This document shows, piece by piece, positions 9,901 to 19,140 of a stretch of DNA of 64,000 bases; the stretch's first letter is position 1, and each line of letters starts with the position of its first letter. Location of the stretch: the NCBI RefSeq assembly GCF_032854445.1, contig NC_088301.1, positions 11,778,281-11,842,280 on the forward strand. Direction: 5' to 3'. Under the pieces are notes generated by a model. It did not search any database. It was not told the DNA's origin and saw only the letters and a list, made by a program, of their open reading frames with translations. Origin of the DNA: Liolophura sinensis (lineage: Eukaryota > Mollusca > Polyplacophora > Chitonida > Chitonidae). Position numbers and translations under genes: made by a program.

Positions 9901-12900
9901 CTCATTCCAATAAACCTTCGGCATCCCTAATGAATTTTGCACTGACTCCTATATTTGTTATTTAGAAACATCTGGTTCTAAAATGAAAGACAAAAAATAT
10001 AGTTGTTGGAGACGAATACGAATTGGACGGAGACGGCGAGCTACTGTCTGACAACTTGAGATACAGTCGCTAAATATTACACGACTTGTAAATCAACTGA
10101 TTTTACGTCTGTGGTTGTCCGTTACTGATATAGACCTGCCCCACAAAACTTTGTGAAATGGCCCTTCGGCTACACGTGACTAAATCGTTCTAAAAGATCT
10201 CAATATGATGTCTTATGCAGTCGTTCTGTGTGATCATATGTCATTTCATGGAGTGGATGGGTAAAGGCTACGCAATCTGATAGCAACGTGTTTGATTGGA
10301 TAAAATTCTCAATATGGCTGCTTCTACTCACACCAGTCATTTGTGCAGCATTGTCATTTTGTTATACATGTTATTCAGTGAAATCTCATTAAAATGATAA
10401 TTTATGATGAGTATCCTGCTTTGGTCAAATGTGTTATAACTAGGTGCTGTCTTGTCTCTTAAAGTGCTTGGGTTGTGAAGTTGATGTACAAGTACAACGA
10501 GTACTTACCGAACACGCCAGACCGCTATTCCTATAGTCACTATCTGTAAAAGTAAGTATAACCGCACAATATCTTTATCTGAATTAAAAATACGATTTAT
10601 TTATTTGATTGGTGTTTTACCTCGGACTCAACAATATTTCACTTATACCACGGCGGCCAGCATTATGGTGGGAGGAAGGCGGGTAGAGCCCGGGGGAAAC
10701 CCACGACCATCCGCAGGTTGCTTCCCACGAACAGCCCTCAAGGAGGTCAGCATGAGCTGGACTTGAATTCACAGCGACCACATTGGGGAGAGGCTCTGGG
10801 TCATTACACTGCGTTAGCGCGCTAACCAACTGAGCCACGGAGGCCTCTGTAATCATGAATAATCACAGTTGATATTGTGATTCAAGTAGGTAGAGGGCAC
10901 TGCTGTTTTATTAGTTACAAGATATACTTCCTTCTGTACAGACCTGGTGAACCCCTTTGCATCATTTCCGCATGTATAACATACAAGGAGGAACTGTCGT
11001 GACATACGACCGTTATAATAACAAAGACGTTCAACCGCCAAGAAATAACCAGGCAACAGCCTATCCAGAGAGGGGGTGGTGGGGGTGGGGGTGGAGGTGA
11101 TTTGCATTGGCGTTTTCCAAAAAACGATCCACATTACGCCCGGGAATAGAGGTATTTATTTTCCCAAGCAATGGCGAATGGGGCCCAGGCCGAAATGACC
11201 GTTGTTCTCTTACAATGCATACAAGATGCGTTACCAGTTTGCTCAGAAAACGTATTTGCAAAGGCAGGAATGACCAATCGCATGCAAAACGAATAATCGA
11301 ATAAAAATTTTTTTTATCGGGAAAGGTTCCCCATTAGTAAATATCTTACCATTGCTTGGTCCAAAGACCTGCACTTCACACAGACTCAGAAATTCGGTGT
11401 GTTGTATGGTAACCCTGACGTATCTGCCAGATATAGGTCCACTTTGACAAGGGTAAGACACGGTCGAGGATCTAGCCTGGGAATCTTCTCGTCCAGCACA
11501 CAAGACCGGGTGACTCAGCGATCCGTCCTGTTCCAGAGAGCTCGCTACTTCGATGATGAAATTCCTTAAGCGGTTGGACAGAGAAACTAGAAAAAAAGGA
11601 TGATTTTGGGGGAATAAATTTTTGATTTTCTAGTTATTTGTAAGTGTACATCGCAGTTATGTGTGTATCATTGGGGATTTACGTTGTACTTAGTAATTTT
11701 CCGGTCATATGACGACGAGGAGTCATTAGGTATGTGTGTATATATATATATACTGTGTCTTCTTTTGGCAGGGTTCGGGAGCGGTAGATCCAGGATCAAT
11801 CCTGGGTCGAGTCATACCTAAGACTTTAAAAGACGAAGTTGTAACATCCTCGCTTGGCGTTCAACATTAAGGGCATAGTGCGATGACTAGTTGACCTGTA
11901 TCAGTATAATGGCTCGGGCGTTGTGGCTTCGGTAAGGCATTTCAGTAAAGCAGCACTAGACAAAAGAGGGGTGGAAATCCGTCCTGCAACAAGGAGGCAC
12001 ATTACTTGCACTCTAAGGATTCCTTCGTCGTCATACGACGTCAAACCTAAAGAACTCACACACTCTTTTGGCAGGGCGTGCCCATGCTGCCAAAGTTCTG
12101 CTGTTAAATGAAGTAGCATGCCGAAGAATCCAAGCATGACACCCCATCCAGAATACTGACACCGGGACAACCTGTCATGTTTCCTTGCTCTTACCTCTCG
12201 GTGCTGCGCCGAGCGAGGCAGCAATTAGTACCATTTTTAAAGTCTTTGATCCGAATCTGCCAACTCTGAGGAGGACGCCCCTACCATTAGGCGGTTGATT
12301 ACAGTAATGCATGTCTGCTCAATCATAGAAGTGAAGTGATAGTACAACTAATTGTTACCCTCCCCCAGTTTTTGCTGTAACGAAAAGATCCAGACAGCAA
12401 GAGAGCGTTATGGAAATGCGCTGTACTCGGGTACAAGTAGTACAAAGAAATAGTTTTTTCTGTGATCAAAATGAATGATTAGTGGCTCTTATAATGACGT
12501 CATGTCGTCATATCTGATAGCCTAACGGCTAAATATACGGTCCCCATGTATGTTCGAAACCGAGATAGGTAAAAGGTTGGTTAAAATACTACTTTGTAAA
12601 CACTGATCACACAATATCATGAGTAAGTAATTCCTTGGGTTTTAACGTCGTACTTAACAATTTATGACCTATGACGACGAATGAACCCTTCGAGTGCATA
12701 TACGTGTGACGTGCCACCATGTTTCAGGACGGATTTCCACCGGTCTTTTGTCTGCTTCACAGAAACAACTTACCGAAGGCAAGTAAGTTGCACCACCAAA
12801 ACCTATTATACTATAAAATGGTCAACCAGTCAATGCACTTCCGCTTGATGCTCTACGCCAAGCAAGGAAGCTAAAACTTTCTCTTTTAGTCTTAGGGTGT

Positions 12901-15790
12901 CCATGATAGACCTTGATCTGGAGCACCCAAAGCGGACGTTCTACCAACTGAGCCATCGGGACAGGTCACAGTGAATGCGTATAGTACATTTATGTAGTGG
13001 CGGAATTACGCCATCGTTTTGGCTACAATGGGAACCTACAGTCTTGGGTAAGAGAACCCCTCCGGTGCATGGATTTCAATATTTTCTCTTATGGCTTTGT
13101 GATTTTGGTCTCAAAGGAATCATTATGGTGGTAACTTTCACTAAGTTATAGCAGAATTCTCCTTCAAAAAATAAGAAGACAACTGTAACAAATCTGCATG
13201 AATCGAAGATATTCGTGGGTAAAATATGGACGATATGTGATTTCTCAAACAAACGAATATCACAAGGGGAATCAACACTGCTTGTATCACTTGTTTCAGG
13301 AATTTGTGAGAAGAACCATTGTGTGAGTGGATTATCGCCCGTGAAGTGTCCACTGCTGCAGGTAACTTAAATGAGTTGAGCACAAAGGCTTAAATTAGAG
13401 ACCAGCCGGTTACCCCAAAATAACACATCAGCAGTGTCATGATGGCCTACAAACACCTCTCCTGTCTATTTAAGCTTATTATTTAAGAAAATAACCACTA
13501 AGGTCTGTTGTTAGAATTCAACTTCCGATCTGCCTGTTCACATGTATCTTTACGTCAGGACGTTTGTCTGATAGCTAGCAATCGGCGTTGGTTTCCACAG
13601 GCGTTAGACCCGTACCTAAACGCCTATTACCTCTACTGTGCTAAGAATATTGGCTGTTTCACTGGCTGAGAAAATCCTAGTGCAGTGGCATTGAATTCAA
13701 AAGTCTAAACTGGTTGGGAGAATTCTCCTGTTAGAAGCAATACTGTAATATGACAGAACCTACACTCGGAGAGTGCGCCTCGTTCTGGCGGTGAAGGGTT
13801 GCCTTCTAGGTTTAACACATGTGACTGATATGTATGCTTACGTGAGTATGACGCACAACATAACCATGACAACCACACAAAATGTAATTCTGCAGTCTTT
13901 TCTTCTCCAGGTAGGGAATAATTTCGAAAATGAGAGATTTTCCATGTCTCGCTGGGCAATAAGGCAATGTTGTCCGAACTAGCGGACACATGAACTATTA
14001 AACAATTTGCGTGTTTGGGTTGAAGGAGATTATATTCTAGGTTTCATATTGTGTTAATGCACGACAGATTTGTTTTCGTTTTAGGATAAATGTCAGGCCA
14101 TGCACCAGTGGATGAAACTGATAACGATGATGCCGATAAGTTTGCGCAGTTCAGACGTGTGAGTGGGGATCTATAAGTCGCTGATCTGTTTGCGAAAACC
14201 AGGTTGTCGCCATCTTAACAGAGATCTGCCAACAGCCAATGAGAAAGCTACTTAGGACGCAATGCCGATGGTGTGAACTTGACCATACACGTCAATTGGT
14301 ACAAGCTTGGGCCGAGTTTCCTCAACCACAAACTGGACCATCGTAGAGGGCCCTATGAGCGAAACATAATTGAGTGGATGGTTAGACATAATCCATTTAT
14401 AGTATATCAACTAATATATAAATTAGCAATTAAAACCTACGGCATACAGAGAAAAAACAGATCAGCGACGATGGAGTGAAAGTTGGCAAATGGTAACACG
14501 TAATCGGTGAAATACAACCTCTTGTCAGTTAGGGTTTTATTCTAACTGTTCGTGCATAAATAGTAGCAAATTACACGCCCCTAGCACCATGGCTTAAAGG
14601 TACAGACTTCTAAAAATCACTAAGTTACTAAATACGCTCCTTAAAACTATACATATATACATATATTCTATCATTTATTTTTTTATATTTTTGTAAAAAG
14701 AGTTAAAGACATTCAAACATTTGAATTCAAAGTTGGGCTTTATGAACTATACTATTAGCTGCAAGGAAATTTTTTTCAACTCTAACAACGACACTGAATG
14801 TTGAAATAACTGTTTTTACCCATGATTGAAAGATTACTCAAATAATGTTCCCAAAAATTTGTTCCTTCTGGTGAACATCAGGGAAAAAAGGTGATGTGAG
14901 TTCCTAGATACCGTCAGTATGGCTCATAAAGCCCACCATAGTTTTCAAATATTTGAAATTCTTTTCAACACTCTTAAAAAACTGAAAAAATAAATAATAG
15001 TATTTATACGCATAGTTTTCACTGGTCTGTATAATGAATCTTACTTCATATTTTAGCTTTCTTTTACTTTAAGCAGAATTAGGTGAAAAATGTTCTCATC
15101 ACATTTAACATACCATAACATTAAAAACAATGAAAAAGAATCATTGGTAAGTGTACAGGAAGACATTGTTTACATTAATAACCGTCATTCAATTTGTAAT
15201 TTTGTATAAACCATTTCTATCCATATTAATGAAAATGTATTTATGAAGCTAAAACGTCCAATGACAATATCTGCTATAAAGATGTATCGTTTCAAAGACG
15301 TTCTTAGTCCTCCAAGTGTTACCTCAAGATTGCGCAGTTTGATGACAGGCCTCTCAAAACTGATTGTATGCCAATTTATAGTGTTTCTTATTACCTAATT
15401 TTCGGATAGATATTACAACCTCTGCAACGAAAAATTCTGCCTCCAAATCCACCATCCACCAGGGAGAAGGTTCCATATCCGTAGAGCTGCAAGACTGGCA
15501 AACCCCACCACCAGAAGTAACACCATCGACGGCTTTGCGAGACTCTCCCATAGTGCCTTGAATTGATATTGTGCTGCTTTGTGTTGTGGGTTTATTCAGG
15601 GCCAAATTCACACGGGTTGCTGTAAGCACGAACAATTTGATCAAAGAACATTACTGGGCATAACTAAGTTATTGCCAGCCAACAACGGTTTATGAAGTCA
15701 TGAAAAAAATCCATGTTCCCTAAACGAAACCCGAATAAAATTTCTAGTCCAAAACCACAATTATGCTCAAAAAATACATAAATAAATAAG

Positions 15791-15821
<31 letters not shown>

Positions 15822-17369
15822 GTAAATGGATAAATAAATATTATCGGCAGTCCATTACCGAGAAGAATACAACTTCCCTATAGCTAGTCTCCACGGCACA
15901 TTACCCATGTTACATCATCTGTAGAAGCTCGCACCACCAAGTGGAGAAATATGCCCACCTCTTGAGTGAAAATTGTGAGCTCAATCATGAGAAATCTAAT
16001 GTAAACTGCCCCTACAACAATTGGCTTCGACTTGAAACCGAAAGCCCGTATTTAAAAACTACGACTTCTCTAATCATTGTTGCTATGCAGATAAGAACCC
16101 TTTGACTATTTTTATACTGCCAAGCACCTCTTAAACAATTACTATCAAAGACATCGTTGTCCTTTGTCCAAAATCCTTGCTGGTCGTAATTGTTTTAAAG
16201 TCCTTTTCAACACAGCATCGTTTTGAACATTTTTATCATCATGTGCAATATACAGAAAAAAATACATGGCTGCACGGATATGTCACATAATATGTTAGAG
16301 ACCGAAGAAAAGTGTAAAGTACCGTCGGGATTACCTGTAGGTAATAGACTTCTGATATTATAGATTGTGCTTTTACTGCTTGGAAACTGTTTATTAATTC
16401 TCCATAAAGAAAAAACAGTGTGGATTTTTAAAATTTAATTAGAATGTGATTTTTCGGGCCCTAGCCCGATAAAAGCCGGAGACGATCACAAGAAAAAATA
16501 AAAACCAGCTTATGTGTTAAAATTACGGAGTTGGACTGATTAAAAGTCTGTATTGTTCAGAAACATTCACTAGAATGTACAACGGCCTATCCCTTCGGTA
16601 AGGACATATGCCTTCATACATGACATTTATGAGCGTTTAACTTAGTTAAGTTAATTTAAAAAGTTAATTTAAAAAAGCATCGTTTGCCCTCCAACTTCCT
16701 GTAACCCCCTCCCCTTCTCGCCAACACTCTGCACAGAAGAACATTTTTTCGGATAATAAGGAAAGCTACTTCTCACGGCTGTGTTGGTGTGTTTCATATC
16801 TAATGCCAAAAATACATTTAAACACTCATATATAGTTTCATATATTAAACCCAGAATGATAGATTGGGACTACCATATTTTAATGGTAGCCGTATTAGTT
16901 TGTCTTACAAGAAAAATAAACGTTGGTGTAGCACCATAGAGGCTAATGTTAGAATTGGCATATGTCACCCAAGCCTCGTCTGCTCCCGCAGATGACGCTG
17001 ACATACACCACCATAGCGCAAACCTGCCATATACCAAGCCCAACGCTAGTCTGAAGAGCCACGGCCGCTATTTACTCAGGTTAAGACTACTCAGATTAAA
17101 AAATTGAATCAAAAATTTGAAATACGAATTTTGATGTTATTCATGGGAAATAGAAATTAAAACGTGTAATTTCATAAATATTATTAAAGATAAATGCACT
17201 GCCGAAAAAAAACAAGGATTGTAGCGAAGTTTTTAAGTTTTGACAAATGTCTGTGGAATCGATCTAGTAAATAAATATCGTACTTACGACATTGTCCACA
17301 GCTGACCAGATATTTCACACAGAAAGCCACCAGGAAGTGTAACCAGCAGGCTTGTAATAACGATGCCAT
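3785..17369 (-). CDS. Secreted F-type lectin with PAN/apple domain, 4 exons, copy 1
   Basis: Spliced gene built by reading the minus strand. Exons are 17369-17288, 15619-15395, 11586-11350 and 3999-3785 (82+225+237+215 = 759 nt, 252 residues plus stop). All three introns are phase 1 with gt/ag ends (gtaagt, gtaata, gtaaga donors), and the frame stays open across every junction. Residues 1-27 look like a signal peptide ending near VSCGQC. An FTP (fucolectin/tachylectin-4) domain of about 154 residues follows, with NLALNKPTTQSS, SRKAVDG, PWWMVDLE, RLRNFIIEV, GRYVRVT and LCEVQVFG. The last ~70 residues form a PAN/apple-like domain (C-x3-C...KCASF...WEC). FTP lectins bind fucosylated glycans and act in innate recognition; that role is inferred here. 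The usual R-x-D-x4-R sugar motif is not seen. The model is not transcript-supported. The exon 4 join across a 7.35-kb intron is the least certain step. Confidence 0.72.
4018..4347. repeat. 39-bp minisatellite in lectin intron 3
   Basis: About eight units of 39 bp (13 codons) run in tandem just upstream of the exon 4 acceptor. On the plus strand each reads roughly gaacatgttctgaaaaagaa followed by a variable part. A plus frame stays open through the array with consensus T-C-P-E-K-E-Q-x3-R-K-x, and the minus strand is open too. Unit 8 lacks two codons. Because the period is a multiple of three, the open frames do not prove coding. On the minus strand most units contain a pyrimidine tract ending in cag. 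Copies are at 33644-33973 and 63276-63605. Confidence 0.85.
4530..4705 (-). repeat. SINE family C, tRNA-like head on minus strand
   Basis: Read on the minus strand, it starts with a tRNA-like head (gtccgcctcgcagtcggc, then the B-box-like gggatcaaacccg) and continues into a body ending near catgacacttcagtgg. Related pieces are at 2860-2960, 12110-12300 and about 22200-22275. It lies in lectin intron 3. Copy 2 is at 34156-34331, copy 3 near 63788-63963. Confidence 0.6.
4706..5454. other. Lectin intron 3, nothing recognised
   Basis: AT-rich intronic sequence. An 80-codon plus frame at 5129-5371 has no recognisable domain and is likely chance. Confidence 0.3.
5530..7062 (+). mobile_element. Tc1/mariner transposon, full length, inactive
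   Basis: A 1,533-bp element bounded by 29-bp perfect terminal inverted repeats at 5530-5558 and 7034-7062, counting the flanking TA. The repeats start tactctcccaaaaaagaaac. It has TA target duplications and one plus-strand transposase frame. It sits inside dispersed repeat R and inside lectin intron 3, opposite to the direction of transcription. Copy 2 is at 35156-36688. Confidence 0.95.
5859..6866 (+). pseudogene. Tc1-family DD34E transposase with two nonsense codons
   Basis: A 336-codon frame from the ATG at 5859 to the tga at 6864-6866 has no frameshift but two in-frame stops: tga at 6087-6089 and taa at 6726-6728. The N-terminal ~110 residues form a helix-turn-helix DNA-binding region (MPRLDTATRNIVIGRLLAGE, then STISRLWQRY). 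Catalytic residues are D149 (WFSDESRF), D237 (QHDNARPH) and E272 (PDLNPKEHLWDD), with 34 residues between the last two, the Tc1 signature. It would cut and paste elements with matching inverted repeats if intact. Both stops can be explained by a single C-to-T change. Confidence 0.93.
7491..8696. other. Lectin intron 3, with a short SINE tail
   Basis: No gene seen. A SINE-like tail cggcgttaaaccataatcat plus (attc)n is at 7821-7851. Minus frames at 7836-8090 and 8252-8437 have no family features. Confidence 0.35.
8697..8756 (+). repeat. SINE tail fragment
   Basis: It reads ccatgatatggctgaaatat, then gatgtggcgttaagcc and (attc)n. It is the same tail type as the fragment inserted in the PLE at 2024-2082. 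Copy 2 is at 38323-38382. Confidence 0.7.
9012..9142. mobile_element. Small MITE-like element
   Basis: The 131-bp stretch is bounded by imperfect terminal inverted repeats of about 23 bp (20 match). The left end starts agggattaca and the right end finishes tgtaatccct. It is AT-rich and non-coding inside. A partial related end, aggattacactttctgaata, occurs near 8762. No clear target duplication is visible, so the superfamily is unknown. Copy 2 is at 38638-38768. Confidence 0.5.
9143..10589. other. Lectin intron 3, nothing recognised
   Basis: No gene, RNA or repeat recognised on either strand. Confidence 0.3.
10590..10852 (-). repeat. SINE family A, full length
   Basis: On the minus strand it opens with a tRNA-like head ggcctccgtggctcagttgg and the A-box-type ttagcgcgctaac. 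A B-box-like aattcaagtcc and a body with ataatgctggccgccg follow. It ends with caccaatcaaataaataaat. This is the most complete copy in the window and shows that family A derives from a tRNA and is transcribed by RNA polymerase III. It lies in lectin intron 3, in the gene's sense orientation. Copy 2 is at 40216-40478. Confidence 0.88.
11070..11100 (+). other. G-rich tract with quadruplex potential
   Basis: Three runs of five G plus a GG pair lie within about 30 bp (gggggtggtgggggtggggg). It is in lectin intron 3, about 250 bp past exon 3, where the transcript would carry the C-rich strand. Copy 2 is at 40696-40726. Confidence 0.5.
11350..11586 (-). CDS. Lectin exon 3: C-terminal half of FTP domain
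   Basis: The acceptor tttttttctag and donor gtaaga flank 237 nt, phase 1 at both ends. Motifs are LSNRLRNFIIEV, LCAGRE, SYPCQSG, GRYVRVTIQ and LCEVQVFG, the standard end of F-type lectin domains. Joined to exon 2 it makes a full-length domain. Confidence 0.85.
11770..12060 (+). repeat. SINE family B, plus orientation
   Basis: Shares with 17700-18015 the blocks tcagtataatggctcgggcg, agtaaagcagcactaga, cctgcaacaaggaggcac and ttccttcgtcgtcata. The tRNA-like head (gatccaggatcaatcc) is diverged. It lies in lectin intron 2. Copy 2 is at 41396-41686. Confidence 0.75.
12110..12300 (-). repeat. SINE family C, diverged
   Basis: Matches 4530-4705 in the blocks catgccgaag, catgacaccccatcc, actgacaccggg, agtaccat, aaagtcttt and gaggacgcc. 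The B-box region is damaged. Copy 2 is at 41736-41926. Confidence 0.55.
12515..12580 (+). repeat. tRNA-like A/B-box pair, possible SINE head
   Basis: An A-box-like tagcctaacggctaaat and a B-box-like gttcgaaacc are about 30 bp apart, as in tRNA genes. The acceptor stem does not pair, so this is more likely a SINE head than a tRNA gene. Copy 2 is at 42141-42206. Confidence 0.35.
12610..12961 (-). repeat. SINE family B, full length, minus orientation
   Basis: On the minus strand it opens gtcccgatggctcagttggt (A-box), passes a body with gtggtgcaacttacttgcct and gaaatccgtcctgaaac, and ends agtacgacgttaaaacccaa. It faces the plus-strand copy at 11770-12060 within the same intron. Copy 2 is at 42236-42587. 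Confidence 0.8.
12962..14589. other. Lectin intron 2, mostly unassigned
   Basis: No gene established. A possible small plus-strand exon at 14085-14158 (acceptor gttttag, donor gtgagt) is described under findings. Minus frame 13705-13989 and plus frame 14273-14479 lack family features. Confidence 0.3.
14590..15085 (+). repeat. Dispersed repeat R, uninterrupted copy
   Basis: Continuous counterpart of 5455-5529 plus 7063-7490. At the position of the Tc1 insertion it has only tatacatatatacatatattc, so it serves as an empty-site comparison. Copy 2 is at 44216-44711. Confidence 0.75.
15395..15619 (-). CDS. Lectin exon 2: N-terminal half of FTP domain
   Basis: The acceptor cttacag precedes the exon and the donor gtaata follows it, both phase 1; 225 nt. 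Motifs visible are NLALNKPTTQSS (the usual FTP start), KAVDG, a C-x2-C pair, PSPWWMVDLE and VAEVVISIRK. This is the first half of the jellyroll lectin fold. Confidence 0.85.
15775..15842 (+). repeat. (AAAT)n microsatellite
   Basis: Imperfect aaat/aagt repeats over about 65 bp in lectin intron 1. It may be the tail of an eroded SINE. Copy 2 is at 45401-45468. Confidence 0.85.
15843..17287. other. Lectin intron 1, nothing recognised
   Basis: No gene or repeat family recognised. The exon 1 donor lies at its right end. Confidence 0.35.
17288..17369 (-). CDS. Lectin exon 1: signal peptide
   Basis: The ATG at 17369 starts MASLLQACWLHFLVAFCVKY and continues to a cysteine-rich end. The hydrophobic core and small residues before the likely cleavage site fit a secretory signal. 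The exon ends after tgtc with a strong donor gtaagt at 17287-17282 (phase 1). The start was chosen because it is the only ATG before the hydrophobic segment, and a TATA-like box lies about 70 bp upstream. Confidence 0.7.
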
Positions 17370-17439
17370 CTTGAAGTACTAATGAAAAACAAGATTAACT
17401 CTTAAACTTTGTTTTAGTGCACTGTTCTACTCAAATACA

Positions 17440-17445
17440 TATATA
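17440..17445 (-). promoter_or_regulatory. TATA-like box of the lectin gene
   Basis: tatata (cctatatatg in minus-strand context) lies 70 bp upstream of the start codon. This would place transcription start near 17412 with a 5' leader of about 45 nt. There is no experimental support. Copy 2 is at 47066-47071. Confidence 0.4.
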
Positions 17446-17458
17446 GGCTAATACCACT

Positions 17459-17581
17459 GGGGACTGTTCCAGACAGAAATGAAGACAAACAAGATTGTTT
17501 CAGCGATCTGTTATCAGATCGATATCATAGCCAAGTAGTTGGCTCATATACTGTGTATCAGATTAAAGGTGAACAGTCCCC
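17459..17581. repeat. 11-bp inverted repeat upstream of lectin, with nested hairpin
   Basis: ggggactgttc at 17459-17469 is the exact reverse complement of gaacagtcccc at 17571-17581. Between them cgatctg-ttat-cagatcg (17504-17521) is a perfect 7-bp-arm hairpin. The structure begins about 15 bp upstream of the TATA-like box. It could be a tiny MITE or a regulatory element. Copy 2 is at 47085-47207. Confidence 0.6.
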
Positions 17582-17699
17582 GCCATTAGCCGGCTGTTCT
17601 TTCAGCACTGACATTGATTTGCGGTTTACAAGTCAAGTCACTTTGCACACAAGTGCATGTATTTCAAAATGCTTTCAGATATACATATACACATAGCCA

Positions 17700-18015
17700 C
17701 GATAATCCAGGGTCAGTCAAGGGTCGGGTCACTCTTAAAACCTTCAAAAAGGAAGATGTAACTTTCTGGCTTGGCCTTCAGCGTTGTGGGGATGGTGCAA
17801 CGACAAGTTGACGCGAATCAATATAATGGCTCGGGCGGGGAAGCTTACTTGCTTTCAGTAAGTCGTCTCAGTAAAGCAGCACTAGATAAAGAGCAGACGA
17901 AATTTGTTCTGCAACAAGGAGGCACAGTACACTCCAAGGACTCCTTCGTCGTCATATGACTGAGAAATTGGTAAGTACGACGTTAAACCCCAAGCACTCA
18001 CTCACCCACTCACCT
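17700..18015 (+). repeat. SINE family B, plus orientation, with CACTCACTC tail
   Basis: Contains gataatccagggtcagtcaa, the body blocks shared with 11770-12060, and the full tail agtacgacgttaaaccccaa followed by gcactcactcacccactcac. It lies upstream of the lectin promoter. Copy 2 is at 47326-47641. Confidence 0.8.
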
Positions 18016-18935
18016 TTTAGTAAGTGATGGTTTGACTTCCCAAGGCCGTGATCCGTAGCCTTCGATTCACTTGACTTTTATTAGAAAACCACGCAGAAAC
18101 GCGACGTAGATATACCTGATTAACATAATCCATGCAGATTCACCAATGGAAACTACCAATGGACAACTGTAAAGATTGTTGTGGTTATCAACATATTTCA
18201 TCGGCGACTGGAAACACAATCATTTCCCGTAATAAAATAATAGCCTTATCAGATGCTTGTATATGGATAACGACTTCTGATTTAATAGCTTACAACGTAG
18301 CGATGTACATTCTAACAATTGCTCCACAAGATTGCTAGCAAACAGATGTTTGGAGTGGGGGGACGGAGGGAGGGGGGTATTTACTTATTTGATTGTAGTT
18401 AAAGGTAAGAACCGAATGGGTTGCAGTCTGTGAAGGAGGGAATAGTGATGGTGTAGAAAATCCACATTCTGTACTTATCATCAAAGGATGAGAGAGTATT
18501 TTTGGAGATAATATACTTTCTGTCTTGTTCAAATCTTACTCAGGCTGACTTATAGTTGCTCTTTGCAATCAAGTGTTTTGTCAAGTGCTTTGCGAACGTT
18601 ATGCTTCTCGGGCTTTATGCGATTGACACCAGCCACATACCTATTACCTAAATGTCCCGTAAGTCAACATTGCGTATAAGATCAATGAAATGAAGAGAAA
18701 AATATATCAGTAGCTTTTCTTGACATTGCACAGTAATATGTTCCATTCTTATACTGAACAATACAGCAGAGTTAGTCGCAGTGAAATTTATCATAATCCG
18801 TGATCTCTCCATCGAACATCTGAATTAATATAAGATGAATGTATCTTCAAAGGGTCGAATTGTCAATGCTTTCCAGCTTCAATTCTCTTAGCTTTATCGT
18901 ATATCTGCTTTATTCTAGGTAACATAACATTAGGA
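18016..18935. other. Intergenic, with a G-rich tract
   Basis: No gene recognised. A G-rich stretch at 18352-18376 (ggggggacggagggaggggg) has quadruplex potential. Copy 2 of the tract is at 47978-48002. Confidence 0.35.
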
Positions 18936-19140
18936 GATCGACAACTCGTTTCAATCGGCAGGTACATCTCAACCCCCACATCTCACCCAGCTTACTTCCT
19001 ACAATTAAGAAATCGTAGATTTAACTTTGCTGGTTTAAGCGGTTTAATAATGGTAAACTTAATGCGTGCCCAAAAATTATGCAATCTCTCAAAAGGCATG
19101 TAAGACGTAGGTATTATGCTGAGAAAGAAGTTTTAATACG
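18936..19140 (+). repeat. Dispersed repeat S, copy 1
   Basis: About 205 bp align with 20609-20818. Shared blocks are gatcgacaactcgttt, ggtacatctcaaccc, acaattaagaaatc, aatgcgtgcccaaaaat and ctcaaaaggcatg. I estimate near 80% identity, same orientation. The family is unknown. Copies in unit 2 are at 48562-48766 and 50235-50444. Confidence 0.7.

Noticed and set aside
10810-10852. tRNA gene on the minus strand
   Set aside because: The A-box and B-box are those of a SINE head; body and A-rich tail follow, and no full cloverleaf forms.
13705-13989. 94-codon minus-strand frame in lectin intron 2
   Set aside because: No recognisable domain, no fitting splice sites in phase 1, and an overlapping plus frame of similar length.
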